Shown piece by piece: positions 1-14,184 of a stretch of 64,000 nt of DNA. The first letter of the stretch is position 1. Each line of letters starts with the position of its first letter. The notes below the pieces were generated by a model, which worked only from the letters and a program-made list of their open reading frames with translations, searched no databases and was not told the origin of the DNA. A program made the position numbers and the translations under genes. Source of the DNA: Planococcus citri (lineage: Eukaryota; Arthropoda; Insecta; Hemiptera; Pseudococcidae); assembly GCF_950023065.1 (NCBI RefSeq), contig NC_088679.1, positions 35,898,001 through 35,962,000 of the forward strand, written 5' to 3'.

Positions 1-373
1 CACCTCGCAAACTGAGTTCTGAAAAAGGACGCTGAACCGGAGGAATAATAATTGTAAGCTAATCACGTACTGGGGGTTTCGATGAAAATAAATGAATCGA
101 TGGCATTACTTTCGATCGATGTATAAGCTACATGAAAGTAAATCCTCCGAATAAAAAAAAAAGGATTGCACAGTTGTAAAAGTTAATGAAAATCGAACGT
201 CTTTAAATTCTTCGTATTCAAAGTTCGCTGCTACGAGATGGTTTTTTTCTTTTTAAATACCCACTTTTATCAAGTTTTTCTAAGAATTGTACAGTTGCGA
301 GAAAAAGCTCTCGACATCTGGTCGTTTATATTTTAGGAAATAATTAATGTAGTCGGATTTCTTATGCATGCAG

Positions 374-3300
374 GGACCACGACGACGAGTCTTCCGTCTT
401 CGATGCTGTAAAAAAATTAAACGAAGTTAGGGGCGTTAAAGGACTGGGTAGATTTTTCAAACAAATAGCTCAAAGTGCTCGCTCAGGAAGCCAAGACGAT
501 TTTCTCGGTTGTGTAAATATTCCTTTACAGGTAAATTTATTACGTTTACATCGTGATAGATATCTTTATCGTTTGATATTTATTCTTATATTATATGAGT
601 AGGTTAGGTACCTAAATGATAAATATTTACGAATGGAAATTACACAGTTACCTACTTATATTATATTTATTTTATTACAGGATATACCATCTTCTGGTAT
701 AGAATGTTGGTATAAATTAGAAGGTCGTACTCATCGATCTAATATACAAGGTAAATTAAGATTAAAGTTATGGCTATCAAAACGTGAAAATCGTGGTACG
801 TCTGAAGAAGAAGATAATTGGTCTTATATCCAACAACAAGAAAGACTTTATACGATTTTTATCAATTACGAAATGAGCCAAGCTTCCGTAAGTATACTTC
901 ATAATTATACCATACCTATCTAATACCTACAAATGGATCTTTAGCTACTTCGAATTATGTAGGAATAATTTCTTCATGCTAAATAGGTATCTGTACTGGA
1001 AACACGTGAAATAGGTACTCTAGTACACTTGTAGCGCGCGTTGGCGTTAACAATACCAGCGAAAATTACTCTCGTAACTTTTACCGCGAAAATTATAATT
1101 TATTGTGCTTATGAACAAGGCTTTTTCTTCAAATGAACTTTATTACCAAGCTGTTCTTTACGAACAAATGGTAATCTTATAGTATACTAAACTACATAGT
1201 CTCCTTAGATGATCAACCAGCTGCGTAATTTATCGCTTTAAAATTATCCTCGCAACGGATTGAGTTTTCGATCGTTGAGATAATTCAAATGTAAGAAATT
1301 CAGCATTAGCGCGCAAGTTGGGTGGTAACTTTTACTACCTACCTATAAGCAAAGCAACAGTTGCGTAGCGCAGTCTACATGTGTAACTTTGAACTTGAAA
1401 AGTTGAGCTTTTCGATTACAGATTACGTTAGTTGAATGATGATTGAGTGGTGAAGGAAGTTAACGTTTATTTTATTTTTAGAATAACTGGAACGGCGAAC
1501 TTTCGCAAGCAGCTAGAAATATTCTACATAAGCACGCAATGCAAAGTGATATATCTAAATTGCAACGAGCCACAGTCAAATGGCTGGCGTACAGTAGGAT
1601 ACCAATGATGGATACTAAGCTGTTGTATTCGTATTTGACCAATTTGGAAAAATTATGGGGCAATGAAGCTCTTTCTAGGGAAGAAGTAAGTGTATCATAT
1701 GTTGAAAATGTTGAGAAAATTAGATATCTACCTTCCTAATTGAGTAGTTGATCGAGTAATTTGTTGTTGGATGAACTGAGGTACCTTTTTTCATGTTGGC
1801 AGAAATTTTGAAGTTTTACAATTCTATGCAATTTTTAGAGTAATTATTTCGAGGGTTTGCACAAAGCCCAGAGGTGGACTTAGGTATGGGCTTTGAAGGC
1901 TTACCCTTCATTAGCGAAGTTGGGAAGCGGCCAAATTATGCTTATTTTAAATTAGGTAGGTACTAATTTGAGGAAGGTACAATTTAGTACAAAAATTAAA
2001 GAACGTGCTGACAATTAGATACCTACTTTTATAATGCTTTTGGATAATAAATGTGCCTTATCTTAGAAGTCTTTTATACTATCTACGTTTCTGTTCACCG
2101 GACTCCCAGGGCTGTCGAGAAAAGAGGCAAAGGGGGTTGTTTGCCTCGGGCATGGATTTTCTGAAAGGTCCAGCAGAGGACCTGTAATGAATAAAAACTT
2201 TGTTTTTTTTTACTACGTACTCAAAAAACAAATTTTTGAAATCTTTTGTCCTCGCGTTTCTGTTTTATCGAAATGTAAAAATCTCATGTTTTGAAGCTTC
2301 TAAAAATCTAAATGAGGGATATGAAAACTTATATGATTTATTCGTCAAAATTGGTATTTTTTCTTATATCAGTTGACGAATTTTCAGTTGAAAGCCCTCC
2401 TCCTGCCTCTCCCCTTCTCAAAAATTCTGGCTTCGCTTTTGTGGAAGGGAGAGGCAAAATAGTAGTACTTGCTCTGGGCACCCATTGGCTCTCATCCTCA
2501 TCGTATCCGCGACTCTCTCCCCCAACTATTATTATAAAAAGCTTAGGGCTGCAAAATTCCAAGTTCACCTTCGGGCTTACATTGTCACGTACCTATTTGC
2601 TTTAAAGATCACAATTTTTGCCAAAAAAAAAAAAAAAATTTAAAATTGTTCAACTTTTTAAAGCTGGCAATAATGACTAAAAAAATCGACTACGCTGCAT
2701 TTCAAAGTATTTCTCTAGTGTCAGAAATGATATCTTCAGATATTTTGGCATAACTGATGCGAAATATTTGTGAAGAAAAAATTTCCAAAACACGAATTTA
2801 TCCACAAATAAGTCATCTGCAAATTTTCAACTGCTCAATATACAGAACTAGAACCATAAAAAAGGTCTTGGATTCTAACGGAAATAGCATAAATCGACGC
2901 AGCATCTCAAATACTTTCATTTGTGACCGGGAAATTTTGCCCAAAACAGGTTGGATAGGGGCTAGAGCGAAAAAAATCATAATTTTTTTGGAAATACTTC
3001 CTCTTTGAGGACCCATATATCCGTACCAGGAGTACCTAGGGAGCTAAAAATTTTCTGAGTAAATTTTAACTGAAAGTAGGTAAAGGTCTCTGCTTAATTT
3101 AGTCAAATCCGCCAATTTTTTTCAAGATCCACCCTATAAGGTTTAGCCAACATTGATCCTGAGTATGTTGGCCAGTTGTGAAGTTCAAACTATAGTTTAG
3201 AGTTGGGTCAATGTTGAATCAAATGTTGAAGTTCACTCGTTATTGAAGTTGAATGTTCAATTACTTGCAAAAAAAAGTAAGTCCAAACTGACAGAACATT

Positions 3301-3765
3301 TTTTGAACCACTTCAGCAAAGCTGAATCGAAAGAGCGTGCATAAAATACTGATTCAGCCATTCCAGAATTTGAAGTTCATTTTCCCATTCTTGGGGAGTT
3401 TTTCTTTGCACATGCAGATCAAATTTGAGCCAAAAATGTGAAAAAAAAAATAAAAATTTCGTCAGGTTGGCGAAAGCTGAAATCTTGCAGGAATCCTGTT
3501 TTTTGCCCTCCAAATCGATTGGAATTGCCAGCAAAGTAAAGTTGAAAGGCTAAAATTCATTTCAAACCATAATTTTAATATGCTGAGTCAATTGAAGATG
3601 CTTTCTAGTCGTTGAATTTCCAAGGAATTCAAGATTTTCAAAAAGTTTCTATAAAACCGTTCCAATTAGGATGGGTGCCTGTTGGTAACCTACTTGATCA
3701 ATTATACATCATTTTTTCGTTCGGTTTCCGCCAGTTTAGAATGAGATAGGTGTAGATATGGTTCC

Positions 3766-3801
<36 letters not shown>

Positions 3802-6800
3802 AAAAATGGTTTTTCATCGATTGAAAGAAAGGGTCACTAAAAAACACTGAACGCATTCATATGTGCTTCAGATCATTTTGGCAAATTTTATGGCACTTTT
3901 TTGGAAAACTGAAGTATAGAAAAAATTGCAACAATATCAATTTCTTTTGTAGTGAATCCCTATTCTTCCCATCTCTACTTCCCATCTCTAAAAACATTTT
4001 AAGGTTTATTTAATTTTATTTTTTGGAAGGTTAATTCTTCAAACTAGTCTTTGAAATCTGTCGTGTTCATATAATTACCTACGAGTATACCTACTTACAG
4101 AATTGCATAAATATTCAGGTAATATGAGTTGGATTTGCAGACTTTTCCAAAACATATCTACCAATTAGTAAAAATTAACCAACAGTCTCCTGACACATTA
4201 CAACTTGATGTTAAAATTAAAAAAATTCCCAGCCAAAATTTCTCCATAAAAAATTCATTTTCCTTTCTCTCATTACACAGTAGGTACACTTTCACGATCT
4301 CGGTGTACTTACCGTTCTAACGTTACAACTAAAACCATAACTTTTTTTCTTACAGGAAGATTGGCTGGCAGACTCGTTTAATATTTTTTTAGACTATTCG
4401 TTGCAGTTAGTGAGAAAACACCGCACGTTATTCCCAACGCGGCATAAAAGTTCTATGACTCGTCTGGAATACCTTTTAAAGTAACTTTTGCCCTGTTTTT
4501 AATCCCGCTGATAAAATATTTAGCTAATTTTACTCGCGTTTTAAGATGTTTAGGTACGTTATCGTCAATGAAAGCGTTTTGGAAATGCTGTCCGTTCAAT
4601 AAAGAAGTAAGAGGCGAGGTAACATCTGCCGTACGTAGAGGTACCATGGAGTGGTTAGTACATTGTGGACGTTTTTTTTGTGACCTCTCCGAACGCGTAC
4701 CTTTTTCATTATGGAAAATTTTCAGTCGGCTTGTTTATTATTAGGTATGACGAAAATGCTAAACATCTATCGGTCACCAGAGGTGATCCTGATTCTAGAA
4801 TTAGAGCCCTCATACAAGTCTTTTCAGCCGTTTTAGTAGATTTAAGACGTGGATTGGATTTTTATAACAGTATTTTCGAAAGGTAAGCACATCGTACCTA
4901 CGTGGCTATCTAACTTTCGGTAAGTAGATATATTTTTCAATTTTTAAAATCTACGAAAAAAAAACTTATTTAAAATTTACAAGTAAACTTGTTTACTAAA
5001 TATCTACCTATACGTACTTACTCGTGTAGCCTTGGCCGAAATTCCTGCAAATTAATCACGTAATATACCGAGGTACCTAAATCTCATGGAATTTTTATCA
5101 ATTTTGTGTTTCAGCTCGGCCGAAGTACCCTATTTTTTAACCATTTACAAGCAACTAGAGAAACAGGTAATTTATAAAATTTTTATTAAAAGTGGAAAAA
5201 AATCTTTCTTTACCCAAAATGCTTTAAAAATTACTGTAAGCCTCATCGAGTTGAATTTTTATATCGGTGTATTAAACATGGAAGAAACAAAAAAACGGTA
5301 TAAAAAATTTAAAAAGTTACTGCTTATGAGAAAATAAAATTCTCATTTCGTTTTGAAAAACCGACGAAAGAAAATTCTCATTACGAAATTCCAAAGATAT
5401 TCGGATAAGTACCTGGCGTTATACTAATAAAAAAGAATATCTTATTAAAACTCGAAACGATGATTTTATTGGTTTCGTGCGAGTTATATTACTCGTCTCA
5501 TTAAAAATTTTTTTTTTAATAATTCGCGAAAATTCTTCAAATATCTGTTCTTCGAAAAACCCCTTACCTACCTTACTTATATATCAACCGGACGCCATCG
5601 GCGACGATGAGAGAAAATTTTCAATACGGTAAATTACAACCCCGGCTCCCTTCGTTTACACGATATTATCGAAGAAAGTAACCGCTTGCTATATTATGCT
5701 CGTGAAAATATCCCTTAGACTTACCTACCCAATATCGCTGTATACATATAATGCCTTTTAAACGAACAAGCTTCCTACATATAAAGTAGATATGGTCGTA
5801 TATTGCTCTGATAAATATATAACCTTATTTATAAAATGAGAACCGAATGCTTCCAAAACGCGTAATTTGCGAAGCGCTCAATTTTCGTATACACCTTATT
5901 AATGTATCTACCCACTACCTACCTATACCATAAGTATTTACCTACCCCTTTGTACCTATAAACTCGTAGGTATTTAAATACTTACCTATCTTGATGGTAA
6001 TATTCGTTCTATTTTGTATTGAAAACTTCCCACCTATACCTATATACGAAAAGCCACTCCAGCTTTCAAGAATCGTACCTACGCATTAAAGATGGTTATT
6101 ATGTAATAAAATACCAAAAAAAATACATCTTAATTGAAATTTCACCAAAATATATTTAATTTTTCTTAGTTTGCGAAGGAAATGTTGAAACTGACGGATA
6201 CCATAGAGGTATATGGAGTGGCTAATCGCTTGATAGATTGCCGCTTCTCGTGCTTTCCCATAGTAACACATGAACGTGTTTAAAGCTTTCACAATATTAT
6301 TATACATTTAGAAATTTTTTTTGTAATGGGTTTTTCGCCGCTTTTGTGATATAAAAAAAAGGTCGCGTGCAGCGCCTTATATATACCTAATACATACCTA
6401 TACATACGAGGTACCTGTACGTACCTATACTTAACATACGTAAATAATTTTGCAAAACCAGCATCAGTAACCCGTCGCTCGTATCGCCATGTGTAATCGT
6501 AATATACTTACTCGTAATGTCATCCGAATTTATTTAGCTTGTTTATATCGTTGAAAAAAAATGGTAATACATATGTGAATATTTTAGTACTGTTATCGGT
6601 CTATAGAAATGTGGTGTCAAGTATCCGTAATACAGGGGTTGGTTATATACACGAATACACTACACGTGTGAATTTTACACACAAATTTGACCAATTACTG
6701 CATGTAATGTACACGTACACCGCTGACAATTCGCACTGACATTTTATTTATAATATTAACACCTTATATGTACACGAAAACATACCCATTAGATACGTCA

Positions 6801-9800
6801 TATAAACCTAGAAGATAATTATTTACAGGATGTGTGAAACATCGTCATTTTTTTTTTTTACAATGTTACCTACCGTACAATCATACACGATACCTCATCA
6901 ATCCATATAAAGCAATCTTTTATCAACTTTTTGAGACCATCACCTTATTTTTGTTTGCATACGGTATATCTGAAAAGTCCCTGTCAATTGTCTTAGAATT
7001 TTTTAAGGGTGAAGATGGTAGAGTTGGTTGAATAATTTGGTTGAATTATGTGCCCATCACCTTTCTTCGTACGAAGGAGAAAAAAGTATAAAAACATGGG
7101 AATTTTCCGAAAAATTCAGGAGGGATCACACTTGTTGAAATTGGTGACCAGAAAAATGTAACAGTAATGTTTTGTGTCCTACTACATTAATTCAGCTCAA
7201 TCTTAGGTACTTGAAAAAATTTCCAAACAATTTTGGAAAAGTTCCAATTTCCAATAATCCACACATATGGGAATATTTTGTTTGGGATTTTAAACTTTCA
7301 TGTATTTTTGGTTAGATTTATCAAATTCTTAAATGGATTTCAGAATCAATTGGACAAATTTTTGAGATTATTTCCTACTTGAATAAGTAAATTTTGGTAC
7401 GAGTTTTGAGAACTTGGGATTGAATTCAAAGTTGATAGACATGCTCATAAACAAACCTTCACAATCCGTAAGTCCAATCGAGCTCAGATTTGGCTGACTA
7501 TAAACAAGCATCTCATGCGGACCTCAGAATCAATCAAATTTCGAGCTGTCGGAGTTTATTTTTTCGAGTTTTGACGAATACTTTCTGGTGACAGATTCAC
7601 CAAAACTCACCAAGATTCAGCAAAAGTCACCTGGTTCAAAATCGATCACATATGCGATCACTGCTTGACGAATCTCTATCTAAGAAATCACCAGATATAG
7701 GCAAATATGAAATTTCCATGTTTTGGTAACTTTCTAGTGAAAGATTTACCAAAAGTCACCAAGTTCAAAATCGATCACAAATGTGATCACTATTTGGTGA
7801 ATCTGTCACCAAGAAGTCATCAGATAGAGAAATATGAAATGTTTGTGTTTTGGTGACTTTCTGGTGACAGATTAACCAAAACTCACCGAAACTCACCAAA
7901 AGTCCTCAAGGTCAAAATCGACCTTAAATGATCACTGCTTGGTGAATCACTGAATCTGTCACCAAGAAGTCACCAGATAGCCAAACATGAAATTTTTGTG
8001 TTTTGGAGACTTTCTGGTGACAGATTCACCAAAACTCACCGAAATTCACCAAAAGTCCTCATGTTCAAAATCGATCACAAATGTGATCACTATTTGGTGA
8101 ATCTGTCATCAAGAAGTCACCAGATAGGCAACTATGAAATTTTTGTGTTTTGGTGACTTTTTGGTATCAAATTCACCAAAACTCACCAGAATTCATCAAA
8201 AGTCGACCCTAAGTTCTAAACTGATCTTAAATGATCACTGCTTGGTGAATCATTGACTCTGCCATCATAGATTCGGGATGTTAATTTTAGGAGTTTGAAA
8301 GAATTTTGAATAAATTATCTAATCGTGTTTTTTAAAAAAAAATTTGATGTCAAAAAAATATGCCAATGTAGATACCTGAATTTTTCAACCATTTACTTCA
8401 AATCTTAGATTCACCTGCAATAATCGATTCAAAATATCAATCTTATGACAAGATTAAATAATTTTCAGCTTCTGAAATGAATTAGAATGCTTTCAGGATT
8501 CAGGAGCTATTTGAAATTGCTGGAGAATAGTAAACTTCTGCTGAAGGCTCCAGATCAGCTCGAAAAGTAGGCATATTTCAATCGATTCAGATTGTCGGTT
8601 TTAGAAAAATGAAGAAGTTTTGAATAATTTGTAGCAAAATTTACGATTTTGGAATTTTTTCATTTAAAGATAGGAAAAATTGCGAAGAAATGCTCACACT
8701 TTTTAACTCGTCACTTCGAATTCATCATTCACCTGCCCCTATCGATTTTGAATGTCAAATTTATGAGAGGTTTACATTTTCAGTTGCCAAAATTGATTAC
8801 AAAACACCTTCGTAGCTGGGTATTTGAAATTACTTGAGAATGTCAACTTGTGCTTGACGCTCCAGATCAGCTCAAAATTGACAGAAATCGATTCAATTTC
8901 CTTGTCGCAAACGTTGACAATTTTGGATTAAAAAAAAAAGTCCATGTCGAAAGAAACCCAGGTAGGTACATTTTTCAACCCTTTACTTCCGATCTAAAAT
9001 TCACCTCCCATAATCGATTCAAAATGTCAATTTAGTAACAGGATTAAATTTTCGGCGATCAATGTTGATTAAAACACGTTCTTGAGACTTGAGCCATTTA
9101 ACGTTGCTGTAGAATCAACTTTTTTTGGAAGCTCCAGTCTATGTTGAACTTATGAGAGGATTGGGCAAATTTTCTAGTGTCGAAGCTAATAATAATACCA
9201 CCTGGATCGATTTGAAAATGTGCTGGAAAAACTTGTTATTTCAAGAGAGGGAGAGGGGAATACGTTGTGTGATTTTTGAGACATTCCATCTCTTTTTTAT
9301 CCTGTAAGAAATCAAAGACTCTAGTCAGAACTTAACAGACATACTGTGCATTTTAATTCAAAATGTAGGTACCTTTTCCTCGCTAACCGCCTTTATTTAG
9401 GATCCAAATCAATATAAGCAAAATATTCGTAAACCTGAGCTTATTAATTGGCTGCTTCCTGCTTTGAAAAAAAATAAAAATAAAAAAAAATAGTTAAACG
9501 TAATTAGATTCTTTGATTATGGCTTTTAGGATACAATCTAGGCCTACATATATAATTGAATACGAAAAAAAAATTCTTATTCATGTAGGTGTATATTGAA
9601 TCATGCTTTTGAAATGTTTATATATTAGGCCTTTTTTTTCTTATATGCTTCGCCGGTAGGTAAAAATGGCGTAGAATTTGATTATACGGCATCGGCTATG
9701 TATGGAAATTCAGTAGCCTTATTTCCAGTATATATACTGTTTAGCTTGGGCGTGAAGTAGGATATTGATTCGTTTGAGCATTTTTCTTTTCAAAATGATT

Positions 9801-12800
9801 AGATTAGGATAATGTAAATAGTTTAGTGGAATGAATAAATTTAAATGTATTTGTTTACGTGAATCGGGCAAAAAAAAACAGGTGGAAAAGTATTAAAGGG
9901 TGTGGATTTTTATCGATTCGCAACTTTCATGGTCGTCTGGATAATTGAAAAGTTTATAAGTTTATGGACTCGATGGAGAATACAAGCTTTTTTAAACGAA
10001 GAAAAAGAAATAAAACTGGATGTGGGTCTAATATGTAAGGTTATTTTATGGTAAATTGAAATTAACAATAGAGTTTTTGAAGGAAAACGTGAGTTTAGGG
10101 CTTGGTATGAAATTTCACGATAGGAAAATATGATCACGCGATGCACATAATGATTCACACAAATTATCAATTTGCTCATTGCTCATACATTAAAACACGT
10201 GATCTCATTTCACAATAATTATGCAAGTAACAATCCTGGAAAAAATTGATAAATTTTGAAAAAATTGCATTTGTAATTCTTTTACAAGAAAAATTCGTAC
10301 ATATAAGCATTGGAAATTTTTTACAAAACAAACCAAAAGTTGAGTAGTTTGGGTTATTTATTCTCTTCTACTTATTTATAGCTTCTCTTTCTTAGATTGA
10401 CCTATCTTGAAACCTACTTACTTTTGTGTATACTTTCGACTAAATTGGCTTTTAATACATTCTCTTATAGTGCTCCTCTATTCGAGTAACATTTAGATCT
10501 ACTCTAACGTAGGTAATTTTTTGATGACCTGCGTAATTTCTAATTTTGGGATATAAATCATAACGTAGGTTATCTATTTTTGCGAAATCTATCTCGTAGA
10601 AAAAGTATAGCGTAATCACTGTAGACTTCTTCTTTCAATCACCATTCTCCTACCTACCTATCAATATTTGCATACGAACGCAATGCATGTCTTTTAGGGA
10701 AGCCAAATTTTTTGAACTCGGTTAAAAAAGTGTAATTCACCCTCTCTATCTGTACGATAATCTAACTGGGAAATATTTTAGGGATGTTCGTAGGAAAAGG
10801 TCGAAGTTGTACAAAATAAAAATACATGAATCAAGTGTTTAAATTGTGATTATAAGATTTTGTAAGATTTTTACCATGTGTCTAATTCAAGTCGATTTGA
10901 ACAGGTACTGAATGATTTAGAATCGGAGATAAACGTGATTTGTAAGAATTTAAAAGTCAGCGAATTAGGTTCCGAAACTCCACCGTTACCTGAAAGTGCC
11001 GAACTAGGGACGCCGATATTTGAATTATATTTCGTTGTTCAAGAATTTGCCAGGTAAGGATTCTAACAATTCAGTAAAGCACCTATTATAAGATTCATTT
11101 ATGTCTGTAGTTAGACTAATACCTATAGACCATTTGATGGACGAGACGGTATTAAAGCCACCGAGGCTGTAAAAATTTCCCAAAATTATACATAGTTCCA
11201 GAAAAATCTGCTTCTGCAACTTTGTTTTTTTCGATGTTGGATGCGTTGCATATTCATTCGTTCGAAAGGATAATTTATATTATTTTACAGATTTGTTCGA
11301 AAAATGCAAATATGTCTGATTAATTTATTTCAATTTTTTATCTTCGTAGTTTTCAAGAGCATATATCAAACAGATCGAATGGCATAATGTGTTACTACAA
11401 CTGGTTCGAGCCAGCTATTGATAAATGGATTGATTTAGCTAAATTCAAAGTAAGTCACACACACCTAGGTATACTTTTTTGAAATTACAACGTTATAAGT
11501 ACTTACTAGTGCCAAGTATGATTCTGTAGAAATTATATTTCTTTAAATTCCTTTTCATTTGTAGGCTTTGAGAAGAATTAAGAAAGGAATTGAACTAAAT
11601 AGATACTGTAATGGTGAATTAATAGTGAAGCATAGCACATCGGCTGTTGATACCACTAACTGCTTTTTCCAAGTAAGTACCTACTAGATACGTCTTACCT
11701 ATACATTTATACTTAATTTGTTCACATGAACATGTCAGGGACAGTGGAAAATGATTGCATTTGAGGATCTAATTTTATCTGACCAGATGACGTTTTGATC
11801 AGATTAGATCTGTATCGGCTTGCATGACCAAGTCAAATAAAATCCGCCCCCTCCCCCATTCCATGTAATAGATTAGATTTCATCTGATAAGCGTTTTGGT
11901 CGGATTGGATCTGCTTAAATGCTAAGACTTATTTCATTGGGTCAGATCAGATCTAGACATTCTCTCAATGCAATTTGATCTGACTAGATTTCATGAGGTC
12001 TGATCAGATGAGAGTTTAGATCAGAATAAATCTGCTCAGATGTGATCAGACCGCATTGATTGGATCAGATCAAATTCTGGCATTCCATTGATCCAATTTG
12101 ATCTGAAGATGAACTCAAAATATTGAAAAATATTTTCTCTGTACAGGTGAAAGAATTTTGGAAACAGTTATCATGGCCTGATGTTGTTGGCTCCTACAAT
12201 CTCGTGATAAAACTTGTAGAAGTGAGTTGAATTTGTGAAAATACATATTAAAATTAAGGAATAGTTCCTCGATTGACTTCGACATGTACAAATAAATCAT
12301 CGAATGCTCAAAATAAAAATATTTTAAAAATTTAATTTCAATGTTATAGGCGATATGCGAATGTGCCAGGTATTATGCCGAACTCACACAGAATAAACTC
12401 AAAGAAACTGGTTACTACGAAGAGCAGGGTCCGTTTAAAATTACCGATGAAGTAAGAATAATTACTGGAGCTCAAATGCCATTAACCTGGAGATCATTCC
12501 CACTAATTTCAAAAATATTTTTGCAGATGTGCGTGACAATAAACGATTTAGAATACGTTCGCCGAACCTTATCCCTATTACCGAACGAATTGCAATTAGA
12601 TACGATGCTTGAAACTATAGAAGCTGTAGATAGTGAGAATTTCGAATACAGAGAAGAAATCACCTCGCTTTTAGATACCACCATTAACGATTTGGAATCA
12701 GAAATCACGGTGATCGTTAGCCGCGTCGGCGTCAAAGTAATACCTACCTAAATTTTAATGTCGTATAATTTTACCTATTATTTCATAACCGCGACGTGAA

Positions 12801-14184
12801 TGTACAATTCAATTCTATTTGCACAGATGAGATCACCGCTGAAAAAAGCCATGTTTCATCTAGCATGGTCGCCAGATTCTTTGCCAACCAGTGACGCGAT
12901 CACACCATTACTCGAATACCTACACAGTCATTTATCATCCCTAAATTCAGCCCTATTACCTAGGAATTTCGAAAAAGTATTGTGGAGTATTTGGGAAGTG
13001 TGCTTACTCGAGCTCGGTCACCAAACTGATGGCAGTGTTGGCGATAAATTAGCTGGGTTTTACGATCGTTTGTACGAAGCTCTGGATTTGCTCATCGAAT
13101 TTTTTTACGCTGATGGCAAAGGTCTAACTTTTGAGGTGTTGACTGGAGGTAATTCCTAACTGGTGGTTTTCTTTTCAAGTGATTCCAGGCGATAGGCATC
13201 TATAGGTACCTAATGTGAGGTCTTGTTGATATTATTTTTCAGAGCTTTATCAAGCTGTCAAAGAAAGACTTCAGTATCATAAAACTGAAACCGAGCAATT
13301 AATATTATTATATTACAATAATCGTTTGCGGGAGCAAAGTATTGTCGAAAGCACCGAATATGGTGTTTTATCGGTTAGAGCATATTATCATCACGATTCA
13401 CTTTGTGTGGAAGTCCTCAACGCTAAAGATGTCATACCACTGGACCCCAATGGTACCTAAATTTTTGTTCAAATTTTGTCACAGTGATTCAAGATGAGAA
13501 AATTGTTCATCGGTATTTAATTGGATAATTATTTACAGGTTTCAGCGACCCATTTGTCATTGTAGAATTGTTACCTAGATCATTATTCCCCAACTGTCTG
13601 GAACAAACTACCAATGTCCAGAAGAAAACTTTGAATCCGTTTTTTGACGAATGTTTCGAATTGTATGTTCTACATCACCACGGATTTATTTAGATACCTA
13701 CTCCAAATAAATTTTCTATTTTAATATATTGCCTTTCTTGCGTAGCTCTGTCACATTGGAACAATGTCGTGTTGCTGGAGCAATGATATTATTCACGGTA
13801 ATGGATCATGATGTATTAACTGCGAATGATTTCGCCGGAGAAGCATTCCTAGCCTTAAGCAGCATCCCAGGAGTAAATAGCGCCTGCAATGCGGATAATT
13901 TTCACGGATTAAAGCACGTCGATTTACCTCTGATGCATCAAAAAAATAAAAGTGAGTGGACAACAATCTTATTTTTAAAATGACTTCATTAAGTAGGTAT
14001 CTACCATCTATTTACGTGATATTTTATACCTATCATTCACTAAAACGATCAAACCTACATCTAACATTTTATCACCATTATTTCTACAGATCATCCAATT
14101 TTACAAATACTAGAGTCAAGAACATGGGATAAGCTTGCTCAAGATTTTGTGAAAAAACAAAAACCTAGAATCGCTGGTAATTAA
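374..14184 (+). CDS. stac: UNC13D/BAIAP3-type (unc-13-4, staccato) C2-MUN-C2 protein, 3' part of gene, 18 exons
   Basis: Exons by splice sites and phase: 374-530, 681-887, 1482-1685, 4356-4480, 4546-4653, 4745-4882, 5115-5166, 10905-11053, 11350-11449, 11565-11672, 12147-12221, 12350-12451, 12527-12736, 12827-13148, 13243-13452, 13539-13662, 13746-13951, 14090-14184. They join into 896 codons without a stop; the true start lies upstream of the window. Exon 1 encodes the end of a C2A domain (DHDDE Ca2+ loop, KLNEV, LGRFFKQI, DFLGCVNIPL). The middle is a MUN domain (AFWKCCPFNKEVRGEV, WYDENAKHL, CYYNWFEPAIDKWI). The end is a C2B domain with LDPNGFSDPFVIVELLP and VMDHDVLTANDFAGEAF, which keep the Ca2+-binding aspartates. 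Family knowledge: such proteins tether and prime dense-core, lysosome-related or late-endosomal vesicles for Ca2+-triggered fusion. The 4481-4545 intron is only 65 bp. Intron 7 is 5.7 kb and repeat-filled. An AATAAA at 14900-14905 could end the transcript. The family call is firm; orthology to BAIAP3 rather than UNC13D is less so. Confidence 0.93.
1686..4355 (+). other. Intron 3 of the unc-13-4 gene, with dispersed repeat and poly-A tract
   Basis: No coding exon could be joined in phase here. The intron contains a dispersed repeat (about 2690-3010) whose inverted copy lies at about 41130-41380, and an A-homopolymer at 3771-3798. The remaining sequence is AT-rich and shows nothing recognisable. 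Confidence 0.6.
2690..3010 (+). repeat. Dispersed repeat copy, partner inverted at about 41.1-41.4 kb
   Basis: Segments such as TTTGGCATAACTGATGCGAA, CACGAATTTATCCACAAA and AACAGGTTGGATAGGGGCTA recur as diverged reverse complements at 41130-41380, in the same order. Two ends of one interspersed element are therefore shared. No reading frame or terminal repeat was identified. Confidence 0.6.
7579..8275. repeat. Intronic tandem array, ~130-155 bp unit, about 4.5 copies
   Basis: Each unit has the same order: TTTCTGGTGACAGATTCACC, AAACTCACC, TCAAAATCGATCACAAATG, TGATCACT.TTGGTGAATC, then CACCAAGAAGTCACCAGATA. The GATCAC-type core recurs near 7646, 7773, 7918, 8068 and 8222. Units are diverged from each other, and GGTGA/TCACC words give each copy self-complementary potential. 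Confidence 0.8.
8400..9110. repeat. Diverged ~300-bp tandem repeat, three copies
   Basis: The block TTCACCTGCAATAATCGATTC followed by a TATGACAAGATTAAAT-like stretch recurs near 8409, 8729 and 9000. GCTCCAGATCAGCTC occurs near 8549 and 8860. Copies are degenerate and start just after the 7.6-8.3 kb array. Short open frames inside are repeat shadows. Confidence 0.55.
11745..12110. repeat. GATC/TCTGATC-rich cryptic repeat in an intron, with a 12-bp hairpin stem
   Basis: Within intron 10 the words GATCAGAT, ATCTGATC and GATCTGA occur repeatedly on both strands at irregular spacing. A perfect inverted pair, TCAGATCAAATT (12065-12076) and AATTTGATCTGA (12095-12106), could form a 12-bp stem with an 18-base loop. 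The flanking exons are intact, so splicing tolerates it. Confidence 0.6.

Larger units (their letters stand above)
5167..10904 (+). other. 5.7-kb intron 7 of the unc-13-4 gene
   Basis: Donor CAG|GTAATT at 5166/5167, acceptor AACAG at 10904. It holds a tandem repeat array (about 7579-8275), three diverged ~300-bp repeats (about 8400-9110) and many TACCTACC runs. No additional exon fits the phase of the flanking exons. Confidence 0.6.

Noticed and set aside
4481..4545. Apparent frameshift inside the MUN region
   Set aside because: A 65-bp GT-AG intron restores the frame and the expected LLKCLG junction.
5167..5337. Continuation of the frame beyond unc-13-4 exon 7 to a stop at 5337
   Set aside because: CAG|GTAATT is a usable donor, the read-through is lysine-rich without MUN similarity, and exon 8 joins in phase.
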